Assembly: GCF_039537875.1 (NCBI RefSeq)
Contig: NZ_BAABBI010000001.1
Coordinates: forward strand, 1,550,001 to 1,614,000
Direction of reading: 5' to 3'
DNA: 64,000 nucleotides
Source: Corallibacter vietnamensis
GTDB lineage: Bacteria; Bacteroidota; Bacteroidia; Flavobacteriales; Flavobacteriaceae
A program made the position numbers and the translations under genes. Below are positions 54,944-62,133 of this stretch, in pieces. How positions within the stretch are numbered: position 1 is the first letter of the stretch; each line of letters begins with the position of its first letter. Under the pieces are notes generated by a model. The model searched no databases and was not told where the DNA came from. It was given only the letters and a program-made list of their open reading frames with translations.

Positions 54944-55489
54944 ATGAAAAAATTAATACTTTCAATACTTACAATAAACCTTATGATAACTTGGGCAAAT
55001 GCCCAACATTACAAAACGCGTAATGGAAACGTTCAATTTGAGGCTTCAGTATCAGGATTTGAAGAAGTAAAAGCTAAAACCAGTTCCGCATCTGCAATTA
55101 TAGATGTAAAAACGGGTTCAGTCGCATCTATCGTTTTTATTAATGCATTTCAATTTAAAATAGCATTAATGCAAGAACATTTTAATGAAAATTATATGGA
55201 AAGTACAACTTATCCAAAAGCGACATTTAAAGGAAAACTGGAAGATTTTAGCATCAGTCAATTAAAGAATAACAATCAATTGTTTGTGTTAATCGGTGAT
55301 TTGACAATCCATGGAGTAACACAAAAAATAGAAATAAACTGTAGAATAAATAAAATAGGTGGAGAAGTAATGTTAGGTGGTGATTTTACAGTTACTCCAG
55401 AAGATTTTGCTATAGACATTCCAAAATTGGTAATGAGCAAAATTGCTAAAGAAATTCAAATATCATTTAATTATACATTAAAGCCATGA
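54944..55489 (+). CDS. YceI-family lipid-binding periplasmic protein
   Basis: A 181-residue protein with a signal peptide (~1-20, ending WANAQ) and the YceI lipocalin-like barrel: FEASVSGFEEVKAKTSSASAIIDVKTG, MESTTYPKATFKGKLEDF and FVLIGDLTIHGVTQKIEI. YceI proteins bind isoprenoid or quinone-like lipids. Its stop overlaps the next start (ATGA). Confidence 0.93.
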   Translation: MKKLILSILTINLMITWANAQHYKTRNGNVQFEASVSGFEEVKAKTSSASAIIDVKTGSVASIVFINAFQFKIALMQEHFNENYMESTTYPKATFKGKLEDFSISQLKNNNQLFVLIGDLTIHGVTQKIEINCRINKIGGEVMLGGDFTVTPEDFAIDIPKLVMSKIAKEIQISFNYTLKP

Positions 55490-56004
55490 AACTAATTGTA
55501 CTCTTATTGCTTCCCTTACTTGCATTAAGCCAAAGTAAAAATAACACAGATATTTTTGATGCGGTTAGACAAGGTAATTTAATGCAAGTAAAACAGTATG
55601 TCGAAGTAGATAGAAAAGTAGTAGATACTTTAAATAGTCATAATCACTCATTATTAATTATAGCTGCGTATTACAATCAACAATCTATTGTAGAGTATAT
55701 TTTGCCATATGTAACTAACTTAAATCATAATAGCGATAATGGTACGGCATTAGCAGCTGCCGTGGTTAAAAATAATGTAGAAATTATTAAGGCTTTATTA
55801 AATCGTAAGGCAAATGTTAACTTAACAGATGCTAATGGTGTTAGCCCCCTCATGTATGCAATAATGTTTAAGAATATTCAGGTTATTAAACTGCTTATTG
55901 AGCATGGTGCAAATCTAAATTTAGCAGATAAAACTGGCAAATCTACATTTGAGTATGCTATATCATCAGATAATCAAGAAATTATTAATCTTTTAAAAAA
56001 CTAA
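55486..56004 (+). CDS. exported ankyrin-repeat protein
   Basis: A 172-residue protein with a signal peptide (~1-17, ALSQS) and four ankyrin repeats (NTDIFDAVRQGNLMQVKQYV; GTALAAAVVKNNVEIIKALL; GVSPLMYAIMFKNIQVIKLL; GKSTFEYAISSDNQEIINLL). Probably a periplasmic protein-binding partner; similar small ankyrin proteins accompany catalase and cytochrome genes in other bacteria. Translationally coupled to YceI. Confidence 0.88.
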   Translation: MKLIVLLLLPLLALSQSKNNTDIFDAVRQGNLMQVKQYVEVDRKVVDTLNSHNHSLLIIAAYYNQQSIVEYILPYVTNLNHNSDNGTALAAAVVKNNVEIIKALLNRKANVNLTDANGVSPLMYAIMFKNIQVIKLLIEHGANLNLADKTGKSTFEYAISSDNQEIINLLKN

Positions 56005-56008
56005 AATT

Positions 56009-56794
56009 ATGAAACGACAATTACTTGTAATGCTTTTACTAATCATAATTCAACATGAAGTGAATGCACAAATTAAATCTACAGGTGTGGTAAATTTGTT
56101 ACCAGGAATGACGGCTAAATTAGATTTAGATAATGCTACTTCAACAGCAACCCTAACTCTTACAGGACCATCGGATAGATGGTTTGCATTGCAATTTGGA
56201 GATTTTAATTTTGGAGACGGTATGAGTGTAGGAGAAGATATTATTTATTTTAATGGTGCTAGAATAGCAGATGCAGTTCATAATGGTATTGGAGTCCCTC
56301 CTTCAAATGATACAAGTAATTGGAGTACACAATCAAATGAGGTAAGTGGAAGTACAAGAACACTGGTGGCCACTAGAAATTTTGATACAGGTGATTCTAA
56401 TGATTATATCTTTGATTTTGATGCCGATAATATAGATTTTGCATTTTCAAGAAGTAGCTCTGCTGGTTTCTCCTTGGCATACCATGGGTTTTCAAATAGA
56501 GGCTATGCAATTAATAATGCATTTACAACATTGGGCATTGATGAATTTGAAACTAAAAAGAGTACAGTAAAACTAGTGCCAAATCCGGCAGTAACAGCTT
56601 TTTATATAATTACCAATTCTAAACAGGATATTATCAAAGTCACAATTTTCAATGCCTTGGGGCAAGAAGTAATGTCTATTAAAAATGGGTTCTATGAAGA
56701 TATAGATATTTCCGGATTATCAGTAGGAAACTATTATGTAGAGGTCAGGAATAATAGAAATGAGATTACAATAAAAAAGCTGCTAAAACAGTAG
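56009..56794 (+). CDS. DOMON-like domain protein with T9SS sorting signal
   Basis: A 261-residue protein: signal peptide (~1-20, EVNAQ), a beta-sandwich (~25-175) with the DOMON-like opening KLDLDNATSTATLTLTGPSD and RWFALQFGDFNFGDGMS, and a T9SS type A C-terminus (~185-261: LVPNPAVTAFYIITN, GNYYVEVRNN, ITIKKLLKQ). DOMON domains bind haem or sugars, so it may be a surface redox partner of the cytochrome in the same run. The DOMON call is from pattern only. Confidence 0.72.
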   Translation: MKRQLLVMLLLIIIQHEVNAQIKSTGVVNLLPGMTAKLDLDNATSTATLTLTGPSDRWFALQFGDFNFGDGMSVGEDIIYFNGARIADAVHNGIGVPPSNDTSNWSTQSNEVSGSTRTLVATRNFDTGDSNDYIFDFDADNIDFAFSRSSSAGFSLAYHGFSNRGYAINNAFTTLGIDEFETKKSTVKLVPNPAVTAFYIITNSKQDIIKVTIFNALGQEVMSIKNGFYEDIDISGLSVGNYYVEVRNNRNEITIKKLLKQ

Positions 56795-56799
56795 TTTAA

Positions 56800-57585
56800 A
56801 TGAAGAATAAAATCCTTTTAGTTGTCTTTTTAAGCTTTAGTATATATTTTTTTTTAGATGATTTGTATTTCAAATCTGTAAGAGGTTATATTAATGAGAC
56901 AATACTCAATATGGGAATAAGCCATAATGTCTCCTATTTGATATTTGGAATTCCATTGTTTATGGGTGTGTTGCTATTAAGTAAGCCCAAATATTTTTTC
57001 AAAAATTTAGGGTTAAGCGCTTCTATTCTAAAAGGAATGGTGTTTGCTCTGTTTTGCACGGTTCCAATGTTTATTGGTTTTTCCTTCTTATTTACTTTAA
57101 ATAAAGAACTATCCATTAACGAATTTTTAATATCAGGAATTGCAGCAGCTTTTTTTGAAGAACTTTACTTTAGAGGATTTTTATTTGGCTTTGTATTTAG
57201 GTTTACGCGCCTAGGTTTTTTCCTCTCAATAATTTTAGGAGCGATATTATTCGCAATAATTCATTTATACCAAAGTCAAGAACTAATAACACTCGTAGGT
57301 ATTTTCTTGACCACCTTTATAGCTGCCATGATTTTTGCATGGGTCTATGTAGAGTGGGAGTTTAATATATGGGTGCCTATTGGCTTACATTTTTTCATGA
57401 ATCTTTCTTGGATGCTTTTTTCTGTTAGCGATAATGCACTCGGAGATAGTTATGCCAACAGTTTTAGAATTATAACTATCATACTCATTTTTGTGCTTAC
57501 TATCATTTATAAAAAAAGAAACAAACAACCATTTTATATCACAAAGAAGAATCTGTGGTTCAAAAAATCTATACAAATCAAGTAA
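56800..57585 (+). CDS. CPBP-family intramembrane glutamic endopeptidase
   Basis: A 261-residue protein with about eight membrane helices and the CPBP (Rce1-like) motifs: FFEELYFRGFLFGFVFR (EExxxR), AIIHLYQS (His) and PIGLHFFMNLSW (HxxxN). Family members process prenylated or peptide substrates or act in immunity and stress roles. Part of the same-strand cargo run. Confidence 0.9.
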   Translation: MKNKILLVVFLSFSIYFFLDDLYFKSVRGYINETILNMGISHNVSYLIFGIPLFMGVLLLSKPKYFFKNLGLSASILKGMVFALFCTVPMFIGFSFLFTLNKELSINEFLISGIAAAFFEELYFRGFLFGFVFRFTRLGFFLSIILGAILFAIIHLYQSQELITLVGIFLTTFIAAMIFAWVYVEWEFNIWVPIGLHFFMNLSWMLFSVSDNALGDSYANSFRIITIILIFVLTIIYKKRNKQPFYITKKNLWFKKSIQIK

Positions 57586-57610
57586 CAATTAATAAAACTA
57601 AAAAGAAGTA

Positions 57611-58066
57611 ATGGATTCAGTGTTTAATATTTGGAAAACTAATAGAAGACTTCACCTAAAATATTTAAAAAATTACAATGTAAAACAATTAAATACAATC
57701 CCATTAGGGTTCAATAATAACCTTATTTGGAATATTGGTCACATTATAGTGGCGCAACAGGCTCTATTATACAAAACAGCAGGACTTGAAGGCTACGTTT
57801 CAGACACAATGTTTAACACCTATAAACCCGGAACAAAACCAAATAGAGAAATTCAACAGGAAGAAATAGACGAGTTGAAAATACTTTTATTGGCATTGGT
57901 CGAATTAACAAAAGTTGACTACCAAAACAATCTGTTTTCAAATTTTAAACCATTTAAAATAGAAACAGGATTTAAACTTAACACTATTGAAGATGCCATA
58001 TTGTTTAATAATTATCATGAGGCGATGCATTATGGCATAATAAAAAGCATCACAAATCTTATTTAA
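57611..58066 (+). CDS. DinB-like metal-binding protein
   Basis: A 151-residue four-helix-bundle protein of the DinB/YfiT superfamily with the His triad: NIGHIIVAQQ and YHEAMHYGIIKSI. The family includes thiol-dependent metalloenzymes and damage-inducible proteins. Specific reaction unknown. Confidence 0.85.
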   Translation: MDSVFNIWKTNRRLHLKYLKNYNVKQLNTIPLGFNNNLIWNIGHIIVAQQALLYKTAGLEGYVSDTMFNTYKPGTKPNREIQQEEIDELKILLLALVELTKVDYQNNLFSNFKPFKIETGFKLNTIEDAILFNNYHEAMHYGIIKSITNLI

Positions 58067-58098
58067 CTATTCATTAAAAAACACCTATTTTAACTAAA

Positions 58099-58422
58099 AT
58101 GGATTATTACAAAAATGTAGATGAGCTCGACTGGCAAGTTGGAAATATTGTTGGCTTTTCGAGTAAGAAATTATTATCGTTAACAGGAAGTAACTTTAAA
58201 TTAGTGAAAGTGGCACCTTTTGCCACCTACCCTGTTCATGTTCATCCTAATAAAAATGAAGTACTCTTAATATTAGAAGGCACAATATCTGCTACCATAG
58301 ACGATAAAATATATAAAGGGAAGCCATCAGATATTTTTATGTTTCCAGTAGGAATACAGCACAGCATAATAAATACGTCAAATAAAGAATGTGTAGTTTT
58401 TATTGCTTCTATGGATAACTAA
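58099..58422 (+). CDS. single-domain cupin
   Basis: A 107-residue cupin with the two metal motifs: YPVHVHPNKNEVLLILEG (His-x-His and Glu) and FMFPVGIQHSI (last His). Small cupins bind a metal and a small ligand; reaction unknown. Last cargo gene before RteC. Confidence 0.88.
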   Translation: MDYYKNVDELDWQVGNIVGFSSKKLLSLTGSNFKLVKVAPFATYPVHVHPNKNEVLLILEGTISATIDDKIYKGKPSDIFMFPVGIQHSIINTSNKECVVFIASMDN

Positions 58423-58468
58423 TAGCTCTAATAATTTCAAATAAATTCATAATCAATACAAATTAAAA

Positions 58469-59314
58469 GTGAATGTATTTAATCGAATAGTAACAAATTT
58501 TGAAGCTTCATTGAATACTATTGAAACAGATAATGGTGATGTCTTAATTATTGCAGAAAAGAATATAAAAGAAGCTAAAGAAGTCCTAAATAAAGTCAGA
58601 TTACTTATAGATAAAAGAGGATTTAAATCATTTGAAGAAGAAATATATTTTTTCAAACAAATTAAACCAAAAATATATAGTAAGCTAATTTATTATCTAA
58701 AATTATTTACTATAGAAAGTAAAAGACCCAGGAGCAGTAAGAAAACACAAGTAAAGTATTTTAATAGTCACATAGATAAATTACAAACGTATTTTAATGA
58801 TAATTTAGAATTCTATCATTATTACAGGAGAGGTTCAACAATTTTCGATAGGCAATATTTTACTAGAAAAAATTCAGATTTAAGATTGCACCCAGATACA
58901 TTCCATTTTTTATCTGATGAACAATTCTCAACGAGCCATGATAGTACGGTTGCAATGATACTAGCTTATGATATGTTAATTGTATACTTAAAAAAAGAAA
59001 TTGATAAACTAGAAAACAAGAATAATATGGAAGCAACAGTAAATCCTTTTCAAAAGCAATCTCGCTTATTCTGGACTGCTAATAAAACTGATTTAATCGA
59101 ACTCATTTATGCACTACAAAGTTCGGGTGCAATTAATAGTGGAACTGCCGATATAAAAGAAATGGCAATGGCTTGTGAGCAGTTGTTCAATATCGATTTG
59201 GGCGATTACTATAGAACTTATTTAGAAATTCGTTCACGTAAAACAAATCAAACAAAATTTCTAGATAAAATGAAAGATTCATTGGTTACAAGAATGGTAA
59301 GTGCCGATGAATAA
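58469..59314 (+). CDS. RteC-family regulator of element excision and transfer
   Basis: A 281-residue helical DNA-binding protein of the RteC family, known from CTnDOT, where it activates excision genes. Pieces: DVLIIAEKNIKEAKEVLNKVRLLI, GFKSFEEEIYFFKQIKPKIYSKLIYY, NSHIDKLQTYFNDNLEFYHYYRRGSTIFDRQYF and DLIELIYALQSSGAINSGTADIKEMA. Start is GTG at 58469, the first possible start with good family length. Two identical-type palindromes (59318 and 59444) follow it. Confidence 0.9.
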   Translation: MNVFNRIVTNFEASLNTIETDNGDVLIIAEKNIKEAKEVLNKVRLLIDKRGFKSFEEEIYFFKQIKPKIYSKLIYYLKLFTIESKRPRSSKKTQVKYFNSHIDKLQTYFNDNLEFYHYYRRGSTIFDRQYFTRKNSDLRLHPDTFHFLSDEQFSTSHDSTVAMILAYDMLIVYLKKEIDKLENKNNMEATVNPFQKQSRLFWTANKTDLIELIYALQSSGAINSGTADIKEMAMACEQLFNIDLGDYYRTYLEIRSRKTNQTKFLDKMKDSLVTRMVSADE

Positions 59315-59317
59315 AAT

Positions 59318-59330
59318 ACCCAAGTTGGGT
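59318..59330. repeat. palindrome ACCCAAGTTGGGT (left copy)
   Basis: Six-base arms ACCCAA/TTGGGT around one G, 3 bp after the rteC stop. Mirror copy at 59444-59456. Confidence 0.75.
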
Positions 59331-59443
59331 GTTGTAAAAAGTATCTTTTAGTCATAAAATTTATAGTATTTTAATTATTGTTCTATTAGAAATTATTATC
59401 AAATGATATTAATGTAAGTCATTAAAAATGAGTAAATAAAATC

Positions 59444-59456
59444 ACCCAACTTGGGT
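59444..59456. repeat. palindrome ACCCAACTTGGGT (right copy)
   Basis: Inverse of the left copy, 126 bp away (start to start) with AT-rich DNA between. Together they could be operators or recombinase-binding sites. Confidence 0.75.
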
Positions 59457-59519
59457 GCTTCTTGTGAATAAACCTCACTATTTCACTTCATATTTGCCAA
59501 ACGAAAGTCAAATCAATAT

Positions 59520-59570
59520 AAAACTCTCACTGTCATATTGAGCACTGTCGAAATAGCTGTGAGAGTTTTT
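59520..59570 (+). terminator. long-loop terminator hairpin
   Basis: An 11-bp stem AAAACTCTCAC (59520-59530) with GTGAGAGTTTT (59559-59569), a 28-base loop, then a T-run. The loop contains a decayed dispersed repeat. Confidence 0.65.
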
Positions 59571-59573
59571 TTT

Positions 59574-59600
59574 GTCATCCTGAACTTGATTCAGGATCTC
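59574..59600. repeat. dispersed palindromic repeat (GTCATCCTGAA-type)
   Basis: Stem ATCCTGAA (59577-59584) and TTCAGGAT (59590-59597) with loop CTTGA. The same loop occurs in the copy at 60862. Repeats of this kind are common between genes in Flavobacteriaceae. Confidence 0.75.
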
Positions 59601-59623
59601 ATTATTAATTAAAAATCGTTACT

Positions 59624-59902
59624 ATGGCAGCAACAATTATCACTACCGAAGATCTTCGAGAATTTAAAGAAGAATTACTTGAGGATATCAAAGCAATCAT
59701 TAACCACCAATCAGGGTTTGCGCCTAAAAAATGGCTCAAATCACCAGAAGTTCGCAACCTGTTAAGCATCTCACCTGGAACATTACAAAATTTGCGTATC
59801 AATGGTACATTACCATATACCAAAGTCGGAGGAGTTATTTATTACGACTACGAAGAAATTCTAAAAGTAATGGAAGAAAACCGTATTCATAACAAATTCT
59901 AA
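59624..59902 (+). CDS. excisionase-like helix-turn-helix protein
   Basis: A 92-residue protein: a short helical N-terminus (~8-30) and a MerR/HTH_17-type domain (PKKWLKSPEVRNLLSISPGTLQNLRINGTLPYTKVGGVIYY) as in Bacteroidota element-encoded DNA-binding proteins and recombination directionality factors. Position between RteC and the ATPase is typical of this class of element. Confidence 0.85.
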   Translation: MAATIITTEDLREFKEELLEDIKAIINHQSGFAPKKWLKSPEVRNLLSISPGTLQNLRINGTLPYTKVGGVIYYDYEEILKVMEENRIHNKF

Positions 59903-60058
59903 AGAAGAAAAAATGACATCTATATTAATTCTGTAGTAAAATCAAGTCAATGAGTAGTGATGGGCAGTGGAGCATTGCCGAAGCGAAGCGGTTGCAATGC
60001 GCATGATAAATCATTGATGCAGATTTTCAAGGAATTAATATGAAGTCTTGATTTTTTG

Positions 60059-60086
60059 TTTCGTTTTGCATCAAGGCAAAATGAAA
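60059..60086. repeat. hairpin TTTCGTTTTGC-ATCAAG-GCAAAATGAAA
   Basis: Ten of eleven base pairs match. A second hairpin of the same build (loop ending in CAAG) is at 61104-61135, before the ATPase gene. Confidence 0.6.
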
Positions 60087-60129
60087 GGGTAAAAAATATG
60101 CAAGAAGTAAATTATAGGATCGAGCTTTT

Positions 60130-60167
60130 AAAAAACATCCAGTGGATGTTTTTAGCGAAGAGGCCAG
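60130..60167. repeat. 38-bp hairpin repeat, copy 1
   Basis: Stem AAAAACATCC/GGATGTTTTT with AGT loop, then AGCGA-G-GGCCAG. Copy 2 at 61851-61889 is nearly identical. Confidence 0.7.
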
Positions 60168-60200
60168 TTGGTGCATTGGCGTTTAAACTATGGAACTAAT

Positions 60201-60758
60201 ATGCAGGACGTTAATTATATCAAACATCTAAACGCAGTTTTCAACCAATTCTCAAAAGATAGTCGTTTAAACCCAACCCACATAAGCTTGTACATAGCCT
60301 TATTTCAGTTGTGGAATTTAAACCGATTTTTAGAAGAGTTTTTTATAAACCGTGATGAGGTTATGCAATTATCTAAAATAGGCTCTAAATCTACCTATCA
60401 CAGATGCATCAAGGAATTAAACCATTGGAAATATATCGTGTATTTCCCATCCCACAATCCGTATAGAGGGAGTAAAATTAAGATGCTCAAATTTGGGACA
60501 AGTTCTGGACAAGTAGTGGGACACAACAATAGTCAAATCGAGACAAGTACTGGACAAGCACTGGTACCTATATATAAACATATACAAACTATAAAAAACA
60601 TAAACAGTAATAAACAGAAAAATTTTAAAAATTCAATTTCAGAAGATTTTAAAAACGAAAACAAACAAAAAAGAGCCTGTACCGAGCGCAGTCGAGGTAT
60701 CCCAAATATGGACAACCTAAAGACCACTAAAAATAAAAACTACAACGAACCACTTTAA
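60201..60758 (+). CDS. element-encoded protein of unknown function (replication/HTH-like)
   Basis: A 185-residue protein from ATG 60201 (MQDVNYIKHLNAVF). The N-terminal ~110 residues look like a winged-helix DNA-binding domain (HISLYIALFQLWNLN, then MQLSKIGSKSTYHRCIKELNHWKYIVYF). The rest is low-complexity and Lys/Asn rich. Residues ~155-160 (TERSRG) are encoded by a dispersed repeat unit. It lies between the HTH gene and the ATPase gene, as in related elements. An earlier in-frame ATG at 60168 would begin inside the hairpin repeat. Confidence 0.75.
   Translation: MQDVNYIKHLNAVFNQFSKDSRLNPTHISLYIALFQLWNLNRFLEEFFINRDEVMQLSKIGSKSTYHRCIKELNHWKYIVYFPSHNPYRGSKIKMLKFGTSSGQVVGHNNSQIETSTGQALVPIYKHIQTIKNINSNKQKNFKNSISEDFKNENKQKRACTERSRGIPNMDNLKTTKNKNYNEPL
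60681..60702. repeat. dispersed repeat piece inside the 60201 gene
   Basis: ACCGAGCGCAGTCGAGGT belongs to the GTCATTGCGAG/GAGCGCAGTCGA repeat family and is read in frame as part of the coding sequence. Confidence 0.5.
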
Positions 60759-60764
60759 TTTTTT

Positions 60765-60816
60765 GTCATTCTGAAGATGTAACCTTGAGCTTGTCGAAAG
60801 GTTGTTTCAGGATCTC
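60765..60816. repeat. dispersed palindromic repeat (GTCATTCTGAA-type)
   Basis: Begins GTCATTCTGAA, ends TTTCAGGATCTC, with an inner hairpin AACCTT/AAGGTT. Confidence 0.7.
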
Positions 60817-60828
60817 AACAAATGAAAC

Positions 60829-60855
60829 GTCATTGCGAACAAAGCGAAGCAATCT
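60829..60855. repeat. dispersed repeat (GTCATTGCGAAC-type)
   Basis: GTCATTGCGAACAAAGCGAA followed by GCAATCTC, the core form of the family. Confidence 0.75.
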
Positions 60856-60861
60856 CTTTTT

Positions 60862-60887
60862 TGTCATTCCGCACTTGATGCGGAATC
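60862..60887. repeat. dispersed palindromic repeat (GTCATTCCGCA-type)
   Basis: Stem ATTCCGCA (60865-60872) with TGCGGAAT (60878-60885), loop CTTGA. Confidence 0.75.
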
Positions 60888-61103
60888 CACTTTTAAATTA
60901 CAATGAGTAAAATGCAACCGCCACATGTCATAACCTAAATTTAATTGAAAATGAGAAATATAATTGGAAAGTGTCCCTTTCGTCAGAATATAAGCTCAAA
61001 AGCTTCGAAATCCAGGAACGTAGTGACGCGAAGTTTTGAGCTTGGTTCAACGCGCCGAAAGGAAGCGATGAAATTCCTATCGAAAGGGTGCCCTTTTCTT
61101 TGG

Positions 61104-61135
61104 TTCGTTTCTTTTGGGCAAGCAAAAGAAATGAA
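61104..61135. repeat. hairpin TTCGTTTCTTTTG-GGCAAG-CAAAAGAAATGAA
   Basis: Twelve of thirteen pairs match. Same design as the hairpin at 60059; ends 29 bp before the ATPase start. Confidence 0.65.
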
Positions 61136-61164
61136 TAGAATAAAAAAATAGGTTTTTAATATAC

Positions 61165-61827
61165 ATGAACACCCGACCACCACATATTATCACTGAAAAA
61201 GGCGTCCAATACAAACTTGGCGAACTTAAAGACAATCATATTCTATACGATTTCCAAAAGATATTAACCTATCTCGATGCCAAAGGTAAATTGCTATTCG
61301 GTAAGAACTTCAAGATTTATGAAGAAGATGAGGTCGTGCTCTACAAACTATGTATTTATTTCATTCGTGATTTTGAAGCTTGCGAAAAACTAAATATAGA
61401 TCCAAACAAAGGTATTTTATTATCTGGTCCAGTAGGCTGTGGCAAAACCAGTTTAATGAAGTTATTAAGACACATCGTGCCACACCAAAAATCATACATA
61501 CTAATTCCGGCAAGAAACATCACGTTTGCTTTCAACAATATTGGCTACAAAACGATTCAAGAGTATGGTAACAGTAATTTTTACTGCTTTGACGATTTAG
61601 GAGTAGAAACCACCGGAAGACATTTTGGTAAAGACTGCAACGTTATGGGCGAAATCCTTTTATCTCGTTATGATTTATTTCTTCAGCGAAAAATAAGGAC
61701 CCACGCCACCACAAACCTAAACGCCCAGGAACTGGAAGAACGCTATGGTAATCGAGTGCGTTCAAGAATGAGACAGTTGTTTAATTTGATAGCTTTCAAT
61801 GAGCAAAGTATTGACAAGAGAAAATAA
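61165..61827 (+). CDS. AAA+ ATPase, DnaC/IstB-like helicase loader
   Basis: A 220-residue AAA+ protein: Walker A LSGPVGCGKTSLMKLL (~75-90), Walker B FYCFDDLGVE, sensor 1 THATTNLNAQEL, and the arginine-finger region NRVRSRMRQLFNLIAF. Likely helps start replication of the element. A degraded copy of its 3' end lies after hipA (63800-63886). Confidence 0.9.
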   Translation: MNTRPPHIITEKGVQYKLGELKDNHILYDFQKILTYLDAKGKLLFGKNFKIYEEDEVVLYKLCIYFIRDFEACEKLNIDPNKGILLSGPVGCGKTSLMKLLRHIVPHQKSYILIPARNITFAFNNIGYKTIQEYGNSNFYCFDDLGVETTGRHFGKDCNVMGEILLSRYDLFLQRKIRTHATTNLNAQELEERYGNRVRSRMRQLFNLIAFNEQSIDKRK

Positions 61828-61850
61828 TGCACAACACCGGACCGAGCGTC

Positions 61851-61889
61851 AAAAAAACATCCAGTGGATGTTTTTAGCGATGTGGCCAG
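61851..61889. repeat. 38-bp hairpin repeat, copy 2
   Basis: Stem AAAAACATCC (61853-61862) and GGATGTTTTT (61866-61875), then AGCGATGTGGCCAG. Follows the ATPase stop and may end its transcript. Confidence 0.7.
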
Positions 61890-61978
61890 CTAGCGGGTGG
61901 GTCTTAAAAAATTAGATTTAGAGATAGGTTCAGCGAGTGTGTTGTTAAATAATTTCTTGTAAAAACACCAAATAAAAC

Positions 61979-62007
61979 TTTGGCAAAAAAACTCAAAATT
62001 TGCCAAA
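61979..62007. repeat. inverted repeat TTTGGCAAA/TTTGCCAAA
   Basis: Nine-base perfect arms (61979-61987, 61999-62007) with an 11-base spacer. Operator or weak terminator. Confidence 0.5.
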
Positions 62008-62020
62008 ACTTAATCGTCGC

Positions 62021-62053
62021 TGTTATTGCGAACCCGATAGGGTGAAGCAATCT
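62021..62053. repeat. dispersed repeat (degenerate GTTATTGCGAAC-type)
   Basis: TGTTATTGCGAAC... ending GTGAAGCAATCT, a diverged member of the family seen at 60829. Confidence 0.55.
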
Positions 62054-62076
62054 ATTTTAAAAAACAAAATAATAAA

Positions 62077-62127
62077 ATGATTGTTATTTCAATCAAAATT
62101 GCTATATTTGTGTGAAATAACAATCAT
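62077..62127 (+). promoter_or_regulatory. hipBA promoter bracketed by a perfect 14-bp inverted repeat
   Basis: Arms ATGATTGTTATTTC (62077-62090) and GAAATAACAATCAT (62114-62127). The promoter TTG (62081-62083)-N19-TATATTTG (62103-62110) lies within: the -33 is inside the left arm and the -7 ends 3 bp before the right arm. HipB dimers binding both arms would block RNA polymerase, a classic autorepression layout. Confidence 0.85.
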
Positions 62128-62133
62128 ATAGTA

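Larger units (their letters stand above)
59315..59623. other. non-coding region after RteC: palindromes, large hairpin and a dispersed repeat
   Basis: About 310 bp with no gene. It holds two 13-bp palindromes, a terminator-like stem at 59520-59570, and a dispersed palindromic repeat at 59574-59600 directly before the HTH gene. Confidence 0.75.
59903..60200. other. non-coding region with two hairpins
   Basis: Contains an inverted pair GCATTGC/GCAATGC near 59974-60001, a hairpin at 60059-60086 and a hairpin repeat at 60130-60167. No open frame here looks real. Could carry the element's transfer or replication origin, or an attenuator. Confidence 0.55.
60759..61164. other. non-coding repeat cluster before the ATPase gene
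   Basis: About 400 bp without a gene. Dispersed palindromic repeats at 60765-60816, 60829-60855 and 60862-60887, then a G/C-richer piece (60980-61100) and a hairpin at 61104-61135. Small open frames here run through the repeats and I do not believe them. Confidence 0.7.
61828..62133. other. non-coding region between ATPase and hipB
   Basis: About 300 bp with the second hairpin repeat, an inverted repeat, a dispersed repeat (62021-62053) and the hipB operator/promoter. No gene seen. Confidence 0.75.

Noticed and set aside
52822..58422. One long ECF-controlled operon from doxX to the cupin gene
   Set aside because: A perfect 10-bp-stem terminator at 53300-53324 follows doxX. Read-through is possible, but I cannot claim that the downstream genes belong to the regulon.
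60780..60810. Another TGTAACC (60778) as a sixth ECF site
   Set aside because: It lies in a dispersed repeat and has no GCATC 14 bp later.
60928..61183. Open frames of 65-68 residues on both strands
   Set aside because: They run through repeats and a hairpin, have no family features, and overlap each other in antisense.
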